Notes: generated by a model not told the origin, from the letters alone. 64,000 nucleotides of DNA from Cunninghamella blakesleeana (GCA_017871115.1 JAFCIZ010000006.1:496001-560000), one strand, 5' to 3'. Counted from the first letter of the stretch, positions 35,132 through 47,471 are shown. Translations and numbers: made by a program.

Positions 35132-36395
35132 TTAACCTTTAAAGCTGTATAAAGAGTTTTCACGATTTTTAACATTGAATTTTAAATTAACTAAATCTTT
35201 TTCATCAGAGCCAACACGTAATCCACATGTAACCACGTCTCCATGAGTAATTGGTCCAACACCTTTAGGTGTACCAGTAAGAACAACATCACCAGTTTGT
35301 AATTTCATAATGGATGATACAAATTCAATTAAAGAAGGAACACTATAAATATAATAAAAATAATTATAATGAATATAAATATTTTGCTTATTATTTATAT
35401 ATTTTTCAAAAAAAAATCCCAGCTTACTTGAAAATCATATCTCTGGTGTTACCATTTTGTCGAAAAGTATCGTTTACTTTGAGCCAAATATTAACATTAG
35501 AATCATCAACGATTTTTTCTTTAGGAATAAATTCACTAATATAAATATATATATAAGGAGAGACAAGTTAATATTTTCATTATTATCATTATTACGTAGT
35601 TTTTTTTAAAAAATAAAATAAGCTTTTTTTTTTTTACCTAATAGGAGTAAATGTATCAAATCCTTTAGCAATACTCCAGGGTAATCCTTTCTTTTTGGCT
35701 TCATTCTTTAAAAAAAAATAAAAATATGCATCATGATTATTAACCTTAAGAAAAATAAAACCGATGATCTAATTTTTTCTTTTTGCTTTATCTACATACT
35801 TGAACATTTCTTGCTGTTAAATCTATTGCTAAAGCATAGCCTATTTTAGATAAGATAAGAAAAATCAAAATTTAGATGGTCAAAACAAAATATTAATAGT
35901 AACAATCATTTATATATATTTATTATTTGTTACCTTCTACATAATCCATAGCATCTGCTTTTTTAATATCACGACCTGTTTTTCCAATTACAACAGCTAA
36001 TTCGACTGTTTTCAAATAAAATTAAAGTTAAGCATAGCATTACCTTAGTCCCTTTTTTTATTATTATTTAAATAGAATAATAGCATACCCTCGTGATGAA
36101 CTTCGCAGCCTTTAGGAATTTCAATAGTACCACCATTATTTAAATAAGTAGAAGTAGGCTTTAAAAAATAAAAAGGTGAAGTAGGTACAGCATTACCAAG
36201 TTCTTTAGCGTGTTCACTAATATATGTATTTTATATAGAAAAGAAAGAGAATAGATATATATGAATATAAATATATCAAAGTTTTTTGGGAGAAATAAGG
36301 ATACTTTTATTTAAAAATTTATTCGTTTACCTAAAGTTACGACCGATGGCTATGATATTTCTACCTGTATTAAAAAAATTTCTTGCACTTGCCAT
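35132..36395 (-). CDS. FAHD1: Fumarylacetoacetate hydrolase family protein, FAHD1-like acylpyruvase
   Basis: Seven exons on the minus strand: 36395-36331, 36216-36089, 36005-35934, 35840-35800, 35705-35638, 35535-35428, 35342-35132. They sum to 693 bases and 230 residues, the length of human FAHD1. The family cleaves acylpyruvates or decarboxylates oxaloacetate, often in mitochondria. The metal ligands are visible as HHEVE (two Glu) and the Asp in AIDLTAR, with further matches GLPWSIAKGFDTF, WLKVNDTFRQNGNTRDMIF and GDVVLTGTPKGVG. The usual RD after DxTA is RN here. The N-terminus (MASARNFFNTGRNIIAIGRNF) could act as a weak mitochondrial signal. It diverges from the triple-HMG gene and lies in line with cyanase. 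Confidence 0.92.
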
Positions 36396-37013
36396 ATTTT
36401 TTTAATTAAATAAAACGCTTTAATGAATAAAAAAATTATATGTATTAATAAGAAATAAAAGAAGCAAAACGAAGAAAAAAAATAATAGAATTTTTAAATT
36501 TTAACTAGGTTGGTCCACCGATAGCGGAGTTTTACTATCCTTCATACCACTTGACCAAAAAAAAATTGGGTTTGCGTTGCGTCTCCACAATTTTTTTAAA
36601 ACTCCTTGAAAAATTTAAAAAAATGATTTTTTAAACTTCTTTTCCTTTTCCTTTCCTTTTCCTTTCTCTTTCTCTACATGCAAAATTAATATTGGCTTTA
36701 CTTTTTTCTTTTTTTCTTTTTCTTAATTTTACTTTTTATTAATTAAACACTTCTTCTTTTTCTTATAAATATATTTATATATATATTTATATATATATAT
36801 ATTTATATATTAATATTATTACTATTTTTTAAGAAAAATATATTTTTTAAAAAAAGTTAAACTAATTAATATTTTGTAAGCTTACTTTTTTATTTTTCTT
36901 TTAAATAATAGAAATCAAATATAATTTAAAACAATATCATCTAAAGAAAATAAATGTATACTAATCAGTCTAGATATTTATATTTTGATATACTTATATT
37001 TAATATTTAGACT
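36396..37013. promoter_or_regulatory. Divergent promoter region, FAHD1-like and triple-HMG genes
   Basis: This 618 bp region holds a patch of mixed composition at 36505-36600, including an AAACCCA motif on the minus strand (36573-36567) facing the hydrolase. A long T/C-rich leader with TTTCC repeats (about 36630-36770) faces the HMG gene, and TA-rich sequence extends to the start codon. Confidence 0.4.
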
Positions 37014-40000
37014 ATGACTGAATGGAAAATCAATAATGTTGATTCAACGTATTTAACCCAACAAGGTATTCATGATTCAACATTATTAGGGAAACATAAT
37101 AATGGGCCTCATACCCCAACCCCAACCTTAGCTTTATATGATCATCAATGCATATCACCTAATACAACAGCTACACCTTGGAGTTTTGATCAACGCCGAC
37201 AAAAACAACATCATCATTCTAACTTTATTACTCCAACTGCAGCTTTTGAAACATCCACGAGATCTGATATAAATAATCAGGAACATAAACAGCTATGGGC
37301 GTCACGATATGAAAAATCAAATGACGATAATAATAAACATTATTCTTTACCAATATCATCATCATTATCAACAAGTTCTACTACTACTACTAATACTCAT
37401 ATCGCAACAAATAATAATAATAATAACAATAATAATAATAATAATAATAATCATTTATTAGATTCTTTTACTTCTGTACCACCTACTTCTTTACAATATC
37501 ATCCTCAACGTATGTTTCATAATAATGAAATGATAACAACACATCATCATCATCATCATGTAAATAATAACACTAATAACAATGATATTCTCCCTCAACG
37601 TCAATTAAATAATAATGATAATAAGGATCCTCTTTTTTGTAAATACACAGCCAATAATCATCGTTCTTATTCAATGGATACTCATTCCTTATTATCATCT
37701 TATCATCACCATTCTCATTCTAATTCTTCTCAACAACGCCATAATTCTATTCCAACCGTTCAACAAGCCGCAGTTCAAGCTGCTGCTGTTGCTGCTGCAT
37801 ATCAATCTCATACATCAAATCATCCTGGCCAGGTTAGTAATATATATATATAAATATAAATAAAATAAGGGGAACCAAAATAAAAAAAATAAAAAATTAG
37901 ATGAGCGTGTGCGTATATATATATGTATCGGAATTTACGATGGTTTTTATATAATTTCTCTCATGCTTTTTATTTACTTTTTTAATATAGTTGGCATGGT
38001 ACTCGCATTCAAATACTTTCCAAAAAAGTGCACCTACACCTTATGACCCATTTTCTTCTACTTCGGCTGCACTATTTAAACGTGATAATGATTTTCATCA
38101 TGAAACACCATCTTATGGTAATAAATACAAAAATAAAATCAGTAAGATCGCTTAATAAAATATAATCACAACTAATGTATATAAATATATGTGAATATAT
38201 CTATATATTTTTTTAGAACCAGTTGTAACTTCAAATTTTAATTCAGTTATACCACCAACAAAAATCGATCATATAGACTATAATATACCAACCTCGTCAC
38301 CATCGTTATCATCCCCTGCTCATCTGTTAAATCGTAATGGTTCCACTTTACCAATATCACTTTTATCAAAAGATCACCATCATCCTTTAGAAAAAAATGA
38401 AGAAAATGAAAAGGAATTAAATGAAAATAATAATAATAATTCAATGAATGAAATAAATAAATCAGATAAGGAATTAAAAAAAAAGGGGAAAAAGACATCA
38501 ACTAACTCAAAACAACAGCCACAGCAACTCGGAAAAAGAAGATCACCCAATGGATTTTTTGTTTTTTGTTCTGAACGTCGTCATATATTAAAACAAGGAA
38601 AGCCTAATGTTCGTAATACTGATATTAATCGACAACTTGGTGATGATTGGAAGGCCTTGACTGAAGTATGTATAAATATATAAAAATAAAATTGGAATTT
38701 TTATTTGTTTATATACTTATTTGTTTGTTTGTTTACATTTTTTTATTTTTTATTTTTAGAGTGAAAGAGATTGGTACAAACAAAAAGCTGATAGAATAAG
38801 GACCGAACTTTCTAATGCCGATAATACAGCAGCAGCAGCATCTATGACATTACAGCATCCTGCAGAAACTCAATCTTTTACTTTTAAGCATCATGATCAT
38901 TCATCTTCTCTAACAATAGCAGCTGACGATGACGACGATGATAATAACCAAATAAATAATAATCGTGGTGACGAGGAAGAAGATGAAGAAGATAATGATG
39001 ATAAAGAAGAGGATGATAATGAAGATGAAAAGGAATTAATACATAAGGATGATGATTTTTCAAGACGAACATCTATTGGGTCCACATTTTTGTCTTCAAC
39101 AAATAGTCTTAGTTCTTTATCAACACCGTCACAGTATAGTACTTCATCTTTTGATACAAATAATAATAATAATAGTAAAGATAATAAAAATACTACTTCC
39201 TCTTCTTCCTCGGTCTTAAATGTGGCAAGTATATCAGGTGCTGCTGAAGCAAATGCATTGGATCAGGCTTTGACAGTTGCTATTTCCTCTACTACTACTA
39301 CTATTACTACTAATATTACTAATACTGACCCATCTCTTCTATTTCACGGTGATCATTCTCATTATCATTCAACAAAATCAGAGCGTTTAAAACGACCTCC
39401 AAATGCTTATTTATTGTTTAATAAAGAAATGAGAAGACAGATTTTAAATCAAAATGACAAATTAACTGTTGCTGAGATAAGTAAAATCCTAAGTGAAACT
39501 TGGACTAAATTACCAACTGTAAGTTGATATAATATATTTATTAAATGGTATATACACAAAGAGCAAAAAAAAAAACTATGAATATGGTTTTTTAACTCTT
39601 TTGCATCTTCTTATTTTATATCCATAGGAAAGAAAGGAATATTATATTAATAAAGCCGCTAATTTGAAAAAGCAACATTTGGAAGAGCATCCTGATTATG
39701 TGTATAGTCGACGATCAAAAGAGGAATTAGAAAAGGCCGGCTATCGATTTCGACCATCAAAGAAAACAAAAAAGAACGATATGGAGCATAAAACAGCACC
39801 ATCATTTAATGTATCAGTTTATGGAAATGAAAATGATATGGATAATGAAATGAAGGATGAATCGATATTACAATTGGCATCCTTATCAAATAATCATGAT
39901 TCTAAACAAATAGGAGAAACATTGTCAAATAAACGAAAAAAAAAATCATCCTCATCGTCCCCTCATGAATCACGTGGTCGAAAAAAGAAAAGACTGACTT

Positions 40001-40977
40001 ATCCTTGGGCACCAAAACATCCAATGTCTGGCTTTTTATTTTTTGCAGCTCATGTACGACCTGAAATAACTTTACAATGTGCGAATAAGAGAGTGGGTGA
40101 TATTAGTAAAGCCATTTCTGCTAAATGGAATCAATTAACAGACGAAGAAAAATTACCTTGGTTAGAAAAAGCAAAAGAAGATAAGGCAAGATATGCAAGG
40201 GAAATAGGGGAATTTAACTCATTACAAAAAAAGGAAAAAGAAGCAGCAGCAGCCGCAGAAATAGAAGAACAAAAAAGAAAACAATTATTACAAAATAATG
40301 ATAATGATGAAGAATTAGATGAGGATTCATTTTATAATATAAACAATAATAGTAAAAAATCAAGTATTTCTTCTACAACATCGTCTATTTTATCAAGCCA
40401 TAGTAGTCATGAAATAGATCACCACTATCAACATCAACATGCAACAGCAGCTTCTATATCCTCAACATCATCATCAAGTATGAAGGTTACACAACCCAAT
40501 CATCTGGGAAAAATGATCAATGTCAATCATCATCATCTAAATATGCTCACCAATAAAAGTCGTTCTAACCACCAACAGCAGCATCAAAAACAGCCCCAAC
40601 AACACCCTTCTCATTACCATAATCAGCATTTACAAGATCGTTATTTTAAACCTTATTCTCGTCTCTCTTCTGCTTTAGTCCCTTCTAGACCAGCTTCACC
40701 TACTGAATTAGATAAAGATACTATTGCTACAGTGGTTCAAATGATTAATCCAAGGTTTAACAACAACAGTAGTAATAACGGTCCTTTAGCAACATCTACA
40801 ACCACTGTTACTACAACCAACACTACTACTGATACTGTTAACAATGCTTCTTCTACTTCTACACCCTCTTCTACTTTAAATTCTATTATGCATCAACATC
40901 ATCATGAACGTTCTATTGGTAGTTTTCAATTACATGTACCCGCAACACCCCCTTCACCTGCTATTGATACCATGTAA
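37014..40977 (+). CDS. Protein with three HMG boxes, probable transcription regulator
   Basis: Five exons: 37014-37832, 37991-38117, 38217-38665, 38760-39518, 39628-40977, giving 1167 residues. Box 1 (about 423-480) begins RRSPNGFFVFCSERR and ends ERDWYKQKADRI. Box 2 (about 672-740) reads RPPNAYLLFNKEMRR and ERKEYYINKAANLKKQHLEEHPDYVYSRR, close to the sequence-specific MAT/SOX class. Box 3 (about 842-915) reads PKHPMSGFLFFAAHVRPEI and EEKLPWLEKAKEDKARYAREI, closer to the non-specific HMGB class. Introns fall inside boxes 1 and 2 at the same structural point, just after the LT/LPT turn. Linkers are His/Asn/Ser/Gln-rich with acidic Asp/Glu blocks. Residues 950-1020 have HHHH and QQ tracts. It probably acts in the nucleus; targets are unknown. 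Confidence 0.85.
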
Positions 40978-41148
40978 TAAAATAAAATAAAAAGGAAAAA
41001 AAAAAGAAAAGAGCGTATTTTATTATTATTATTTTCTCTCCCCTCTCTCTTTTAATGATACATATATATATATTGAAAAAAGTTTAACTATAATATATAT
41101 TATAATCAAGTTTCTTTATTTATTTACATTTTACTTTGTACATACCAA

Positions 41149-41195
<47 letters not shown>

Positions 41196-42401
41196 AAACT
41201 ATTTTTTTTTTTTTAAAAAAAAAAAATACTAGTCGATATATTTATAAAGACAATAGATATGGCTATATAGTAAAATAATGAAATAGTTACAGAATAAAAA
41301 AATAACGAAAATCATGCACATAGACAAAATTAAAAAATGAGCTCTTTTTTACCTATTTTATAGGTCGACATATGTATATGAAATATTAATAATATTATGG
41401 TAGAGTTATATATGAATTTGAGACAAATAGAAAATAATAAAATGTTATACAATTATCACATATAGAATCATTGCTATAATAAAAAAAGGAGGATAAAGAG
41501 CTTCATAATTAGATAGTTCTTTATACACTTATTATTTACAAGTAGGGTTTTATTAAAGTAATAACAATAATTCATATAGGTCTAGGTAAAGCTACTTTCT
41601 ACATAATTAAGAAAAAAAATTGAATGACAAAGATTCTTATGAATCCATGGTGATTTGTATTGACCAAAGATCCGATAAAGGTATGTATTGGGGTGTTTTT
41701 TAAACAATTTTACTCAATTTATTTATATTTAATAATAATAAATAAATAAATAATAAATCATGCAGAGTATCTTATAATTTATAGATAATACTTATCTATG
41801 TCTATATTCATGCAAAAAGAGTAAAGGTTATTCTAAAATAGGAAAAAGGTCAATGCTTGAGGAAAAAATAATAAAATAAAAAAATAGAATTATTAAGCAC
41901 TAAATAACTTTTTTTACCTTTTTATCCTAAATTTTTATTATCATTTGTTTTATGATAAATATAAATTACATTTTGAGATGTAGTTGCTTTTTTTAAAAAA
42001 GAGTAATAAATTATATATTTTGAATTTAAATTATGTTGTGTGAAGGCAGTAATAAAATCGACAATGACATACAAAGATAGAAAATGTGAACACAATTTCA
42101 AAAAATAGTAATAGTAATCACATACACAATTATCATTTTTTATAATTATATATATTTTAAAAAATAAAAACATAACATTCTTTTATTTTTTTTAAAAAAA
42201 GTGAGAGGATTATACTAGTTACTTTGTCCAGGGCTGTCAGAATAGTTTTTTTTAAAAGGGTAAGTTTTAAATAAGAAGAATCTGCTTCAGACTGAGTTTA
42301 TAATTTTTTTTTTATTTTACTGCGAGATTTTTTTTGGTGGTACTTCTTTTTCTTTATCCTTCTTATAATATTATTATTTATTTATTTGATAGTTTGTTAA
42401 A
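40978..42401. other. Intergenic region, 1.4 kb, no gene seen
   Basis: AT-rich with a TA run at 41155-41180 followed by AATAATAAT and a T/A homopolymer pair, probably the 3' UTR of the HMG gene. Between 41600 and 42300 there are short mixed patches (for example CTTTGTCCAGGGCTGTCAG at 42221-42239) but no plausible frame or RNA structure. The minus frame 41922-42173 is composition noise. Confidence 0.5.
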
Positions 42402-44005
42402 ATGGCAACTTCTAAAAGGAAGAGAAACAATGGTAACTATAAAAAAAGCATGCAATTAATATCATTGTTTATTTTTATTTAATATATCGTATACTGAAAG
42501 ATCTATCTATTTATTTATTTTTTTAAAAAATAGACGACGTCGTACTGAAAAAAGATACAGCACCAAAAAGAACGCGACACGAGCCAACAAAATCAGCAAC
42601 ACGTAGTCAAAGCAAAATTATTAATACAAAGAAACCTATTAAAAAAAAGGTAGTACAACGTTATGTAGATGAAAGTAATTCTGATTTCAGTTCCGAAGAA
42701 GAAGACAGTAATGATTCTGAATATTCTGATTATACCGAAGATAGTAGTAATGATGCTAGTGGAAAAAGTAAAACTAAGCCAACTAATAATAAAAATGAAA
42801 AGCAAGAAAAAGAGGATAAAAAAAGAAAACCAAGTAAAAAAAAGATGGAAAAAGAAGCGGATAGTGTACCTTCAAGTGAAAATGAAAATGATAGTGATAA
42901 AGGAAAAGATAGTAACGACAATGAAGATGATGATATAATGGTTATAACTGCTGAACATTTTAATCCTCCTAAATATACTGTTCCTGTACCAAAATCAAGT
43001 CCATTCCCTGATGCAATCCCACCAGCTACTTTGATCTTTTTATCTAAATTAATAGCAAATAATAATAAGGATTTTGTCAAAGTTCATATGGTAATATATG
43101 TATACATTTAGATACTTACGCTTTTCAATATATATATGAGTACAATATTTGGTTTTTCTTATTCTTTTATTATATTATAGGATGAATGGACAGAAGCACG
43201 AAAAGATTTTTTAAATTTTGTAGAGTTATTAGCCAAAGAATTACATGAAATCGACCCAACCGTCCTTATAGAACCGCCTAAAAATGCTATCTATCGATTA
43301 AAGTAAAGTAAAAAAAAAAAAAAGCTCATTATATATATGTAAAATCACCTTCTTATTAATTGTATTATTTTATTTTTACAATTTTTTTTACTATTTAGTC
43401 GTGATCTTCGCTTTTCACCAGATAGAATTCCATATAAAGAATACATCATGGCATCCTTTACAACACATGGGAAAAAATCAGAATTACCAGGGTAAATATT
43501 TTTTTTTATGATCTTCATTTTTATAGACACATAATTATAAAAATAAAATAAAAAGTGAGATATTTTTACAATAATTTTATATTCATTTATTTATATATTT
43601 ATTTTAAAAAATAGATATCATTTAAAGATCAAACCTGGAAACCAATCAACAGTAGCAGTAGGCATTTTCCAACCCTCATCAGTATTAAAACAGCGTATGC
43701 GATCAGGCATGATTCGTCAAGGGAATTTATTAAGAGAATCATTAGAAACTGACGCCGTGAAATCAATATTTGGTGAAAACAATGTTGGGATGCAACTATT
43801 AGATAATCGAGACAAATTAAAAGTAGCACCAAAAGGAATAGCCAAGGATCACCCCGAAATTGATTTATTAAAATTCAATTCTGTCTTTGTTTGGCGTAAG
43901 TTTGATGATATTGAAGTAGTTTCGGAAGGCTTTTTAGATAAAATATTAGATACATTTGATGCTCTTTTACCTTTTGTTACGGTTTTAAACTCTTGGATTG
44001 TCTAA
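42402..44005 (+). CDS. DUF2461 family protein with charged N-terminal region
   Basis: Five exons: 42402-42432, 42534-43090, 43181-43302, 43399-43491, 43615-44005, giving 397 residues. The first 185 residues are basic then Ser/Glu/Asp-rich with several nuclear-localisation-like clusters (SKRKRNN, PKRTRHE, KKRKPSKKK). The C-terminal 210 residues form a DUF2461 (TIGR02453) domain: IYRLNRDLRFSPDRIPYKEYIMASF, the PGYHLKIKPG strand, KVAPKGIAKDHPEIDLLK and SVFVWRKF. The function of this family is unknown. The nuclear-type extension suggests a chromatin or nuclear role, which is inference. Exon 1 codes only ten residues. It is convergent with the XPB-like helicase 383 bp downstream. Confidence 0.88.
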
Positions 44006-44388
44006 AATAATAATAATAATATGAATCATATAAACAAAATTAATAATAATAAGCAATGTATATATTCTATCATCATCTTTTAGTATCTTTTATAAAAAAA
44101 TTTAATAAAAAATTAGAATTTTTAATTAATAATTTATAAACTATTTTTTTTTAAAGATAAATATCTATTGTAATTATATATTTTTAATAATTTATAAAAA
44201 CTTTATAGTTTATTTTCAACAATTTAAACATATATACGATTTTTTTTTAAGTTAAAAAAAAGGGAATAATAATAATAAAGTATAACGAATGTGGTTATTA
44301 CTATTTTTTTCTAATAAAATTTACATAATAATTTAAAATAAAAATAAGTGTGATAATAATTTTTCATTAAGATTAAGTTGAATGATTT
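44006..44388. other. Convergent intergenic spacer
   Basis: Plain AT-rich sequence of 383 bp between two converging genes, with AATAAT repeats directly after the DUF2461 stop. No gene is visible. Confidence 0.5.
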
Positions 44389-46419
44389 TCATTTAGCTAT
44401 ACGTCTACGTTTTGAACCTGAAGAAGAAGCTGAAGTTGTTGATACCACACTTTCATCGCTATCGTCATTTTCCACTTGAATATTTTTCAAATTTAAAATA
44501 TATTGTAATAGTTTTTCTTCTTGTTCAGGAGTATGATATGGCCGTTGATCATTTGTATCAATATGACAAGATAAAGGATCTAGTTTAATTTCATCATCTA
44601 AAGGAGTTGTAGCAGAAGGGTCAGCATACACCATCCATCCATTACCCAAGAAAGTATCATCATCGTCATCATTGACAGCATTATTTTCTTTATCGATTTC
44701 TTCTTCTTTCATTTCTTCATCTATTTGATTACTATCATCAATTTGATTCTTCTTGTTTTTTAGTTTTTCCTTTTCTAGCTCATCGCCAACAAGCCATAAT
44801 TGATATCCGTACCCACATTCCTCTTCTAAAAATTGTCTACGGCGTTCTGAGAAGGCTACTTCATGTGTATCATTTGTAATCAAAGTATAAAATCGTGAAT
44901 AGAACCCTTTTTCATTTCTTTTTTTAGCACGTAACACCCGTCCTAATCGTTGAGCTTCTTGACGACGAGAACCAAAATGAGAGGAGACTTGAATCAAGAC
45001 AGTAGCAGCAGGTAAATCCAAACTAGTATCCCCAATTCGTGAAAGGAATAGCGTATTGATTTGTCTTGCTCTTTTTTTTCTTAAAGTAGCTAATTGGGAC
45101 CAAGATAGAGAAGAAGTTGATGTGATTTTAGGATCCTTAGTAATACTAGCAATGGAAGCATCGATTTGAAATCTTTCTAATAATTCTTGCGCTTCTTGTG
45201 TTGGTGTCCCCCCATAAATATAAGGTCTTTGAATAGTATCAGCATATATTTTTAATGCTTCAATATGGTCACAATAAACCAATACTTTATCCCCTTTAGC
45301 TTCGTGGTATTGAATAAGACGTTGACAGAGTTGCATTTTTTTAGGATTTAAAATAGCTAATAAACTTTTAATATGATGTTTTTGTCCAAGATACGAATTA
45401 TTATCTTCACCTCCTCCTCCTGTTGTTGTTGTTAATTCTTGATATACTTGATAAAAACGAGGTGATAATTTAGATTCCACTTGGGTACAGATAACTTTAG
45501 CAATGTATCCTCTATCAGCCAATTCCTTCCATTTTGCTTGATAGACAATAGGACCTACAAGGTGATCTAAATCGCCAATCTTTTCATCTTCACGTAACAT
45601 GGTAGCTGTTAACCCTAATCTTACTTTAGTTTTGATTTTTAAAATGGCTTTACTAAAATTAGCAGCTGGGCCACAATGGACTTCATCCAAAATCATTAAC
45701 CCCCAAGAAGTTTTATCAATAAACTGAGCCATTCGTTTACTATCTTGTGTACGGTTTTTGGAATCTACCAACATGGTATACGTTGTGAAGAGGACACCAG
45801 AAGGACCATTGAAGGGCCATTTTTTAGATCCAGCAAACATTCCCATACGGGTTGCCATTAAAGTGGTGAAATGTAAAAATTCCTTTTGAAACTGTTCCGC
45901 AGCAATGATAGTTGAGCAGACTACAAGTACTGGTTTTTGGATGGCACAGGCAACCATGATAGAAGTTAATGTTTTCCCGGCACCACATGGTAATACAATA
46001 ATTCCTGAATGAGCTGTCTTGGTTGTATTATTATTAGTATTAGAAGAAGAAGAATGTGGTTGAGAAGGAGATGGATCTGTAGAAGAGATAATAGCATTTA
46101 AAGCCTCAAATTGATATGGACGTGGTTCTATAGTTGGTTTTAAATTGATATCAAGATGTGGTAACGATGTATCATTAGTAAAAGTATAATCAGGTAAAGC
46201 TTCTTTAATTTTTTTTGTTGCTGTTGATTTATTAGTAGTAAAGTTCTTTATGGGATCAGTGTTATTTTTTAAAGGCGAAGCAGTAATAGATGTTGAAAGA
46301 TCGTTATCGTTTTCTACTTTTGAACGTTGGTACTCTGCTGATCTTTTTTGTACTAATGATAATAAGTTGGATAAATGTTTTTGTTTTTCAGAAGTGGCAT
46401 CTACATTGCTCATAACCAT
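44389..46419 (-). CDS. XPB/SSL2-like superfamily 2 DNA helicase, intronless paralog
   Basis: Single exon, 676 residues (a second Met two codons on is equally possible). The helicase core matches XPB/RAD25/SSL2 of TFIIH: Walker A VLPCGAGKT near 145, DEVHCGPAANF near 245, GLTATMLREDEKIGDLDHLVGP with the XPB-specific RED motif near 270, then GDTSLDLPAA and SHFGSRRQEAQRLGRVLRAK near 470-500. It lacks the N-terminal domain of canonical XPB before the RPYQ motif, having about 95 low-complexity residues instead. About 25 residues rich in Ser/Thr/Lys are inserted before the INTLFLSRIGDTS strand. The C-terminus is acidic and ends in a basic SGSKRRRIAK. Lack of introns and a short N-terminus suggest a paralog rather than the TFIIH subunit, but a second copy is not visible in this window. 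Confidence 0.85.
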   Translation of the reverse strand: MVMSNVDATSEKQKHLSNLLSLVQKRSAEYQRSKVENDNDLSTSITASPLKNNTDPIKNFTTNKSTATKKIKEALPDYTFTNDTSLPHLDINLKPTIEPRPYQFEALNAIISSTDPSPSQPHSSSSNTNNNTTKTAHSGIIVLPCGAGKTLTSIMVACAIQKPVLVVCSTIIAAEQFQKEFLHFTTLMATRMGMFAGSKKWPFNGPSGVLFTTYTMLVDSKNRTQDSKRMAQFIDKTSWGLMILDEVHCGPAANFSKAILKIKTKVRLGLTATMLREDEKIGDLDHLVGPIVYQAKWKELADRGYIAKVICTQVESKLSPRFYQVYQELTTTTGGGGEDNNSYLGQKHHIKSLLAILNPKKMQLCQRLIQYHEAKGDKVLVYCDHIEALKIYADTIQRPYIYGGTPTQEAQELLERFQIDASIASITKDPKITSTSSLSWSQLATLRKKRARQINTLFLSRIGDTSLDLPAATVLIQVSSHFGSRRQEAQRLGRVLRAKKRNEKGFYSRFYTLITNDTHEVAFSERRRQFLEEECGYGYQLWLVGDELEKEKLKNKKNQIDDSNQIDEEMKEEEIDKENNAVNDDDDDTFLGNGWMVYADPSATTPLDDEIKLDPLSCHIDTNDQRPYHTPEQEEKLLQYILNLKNIQVENDDSDESVVSTTSASSSGSKRRRIAK

Positions 46420-46806
46420 GATCTACTTGATTATTATTAATACTCTCTTTTAATAAAAAAAGTAGATTGAAAAAAAAAAAAAAAAAAAAGTACGAAAATT
46501 TTTTTTAAAAAAATTCAAGCGGTGTTTTAAAATGAACATACCAAAAAAAAAAAAAAATCTGTCAAATTACTTTATGCTAAAATTTTTTAAAGCATAATAG
46601 AATAGTATTATTAATACTCTATTTTTTTAGTTTGAATATATTGTTAAACTTTTTAAAATAATACCAACATATCTAATAAATTCATAATTTCTTTTATATA
46701 AATGTATTTATTTATTATAATGATTTAAACAATCTAATTCCTTTGTTCTTTGTTCATTTAATTAAATAAAATAATATATATGTATCAAGGTATCATTTCA
46801 TTTTAA
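46420..46806. other. Intergenic spacer
   Basis: 387 bp of AT-rich sequence between two minus-strand genes. It contains an A-run at 46471-46488 and a second at 46540-46557. It should hold the helicase promoter and the YAE1 3' UTR. Confidence 0.5.
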
Positions 46807-47471
46807 TTATACTTTTATCTCTTTAGCTGATTGAATAGTTTGATTGATTTTTTGTTCCCATTGTTGTATTTTATCTTGAGGTGGTAAATAATCTTTATCT
46901 TTTGATAATGTATTTGAAAAATATTCTTTTGAAAATATATGCTGTACATCTATTTGATCCAACTCATCATATACCTTTTTTAGTTCCTTTGCAACAGTTT
47001 CATTAGGTTCTAGTTGAGAGTAGAATACCAAATAAGTACTATGGAGTATATATATATATATATATATAATGTCATTGTTATTATTACTATGGTTTAAATA
47101 TTTATTACAATTACTCTCATTCTATTTTTTATTTTTTTTATATCTCTTTTTTTTTACCTTAATTTTCCACGTAAAATACCCAATTTTTTTCCAATGTCCA
47201 AACCTTCAATATAACCTTGATCAAAACCTCGTTGTATATGAACTTCTTTTCCTTCTATGATCCCAATTTTGTAACCTTCCTATATATATATATATATGCA
47301 TGTATGTATAAAAGTGAATATGATAGAACAAATATTTAGTTTCTATCTTATACAAGTTTATTTATTTACCTTGCCATGGTTTTCTTGAAGTTGATCCCAT
47401 TCCTTTTCAGCAATCATACGATCATATTGAACATCTTCGTCACTGCTTGCCCAAATATCGTTATCTTCCAT
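46807..47471 (-). CDS. YAE1: YAE1, deca-GX3 motif protein for Fe-S delivery to ABCE1/RLI1
   Basis: Three exons on the minus strand: 47471-47370, 47279-47158, 47038-46807, giving 151 residues. The N-terminus is acidic (MEDNDIWASSDEDVQYDRM). Residues 35-75 are a run of glycines every four residues (EGYKIGIIEGKEVHIQRGFD then QGYIEGLDIGKKLGILRGKL), the deca-GX3 motif of YAE1/LTO1 proteins. By family knowledge YAE1 with LTO1 recruits RLI1 to the cytosolic iron-sulfur machinery. The C-terminal helix (YDELDQIDVQHIFSKEYFS) fits fungal YAE1. LTO1 itself also has this motif but is usually shorter at its N-terminus, so YAE1 is preferred. Confidence 0.85.

Noticed and set aside
33868..36395. Cyanase and FAHD1-like genes as an operon-like unit
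   Set aside because: Both are on one strand only 196 bp apart, but they have separate starts and no known shared pathway; ordinary compact spacing is enough to explain it.
42593..43080. Minus-strand hydrophobic or Ser/Leu-rich proteins
   Set aside because: These are antisense readings of the charged exon 2 of the DUF2461 gene.
37014..46419. HMG gene and helicase as a Mucoromycota sex locus
   Set aside because: The known sex locus has a single-HMG gene between a triose phosphate transporter gene and an RNA helicase gene. Here the HMG protein has three boxes, the neighbours are FAHD1-like and DUF2461 genes, and the helicase is of the XPB DNA type.
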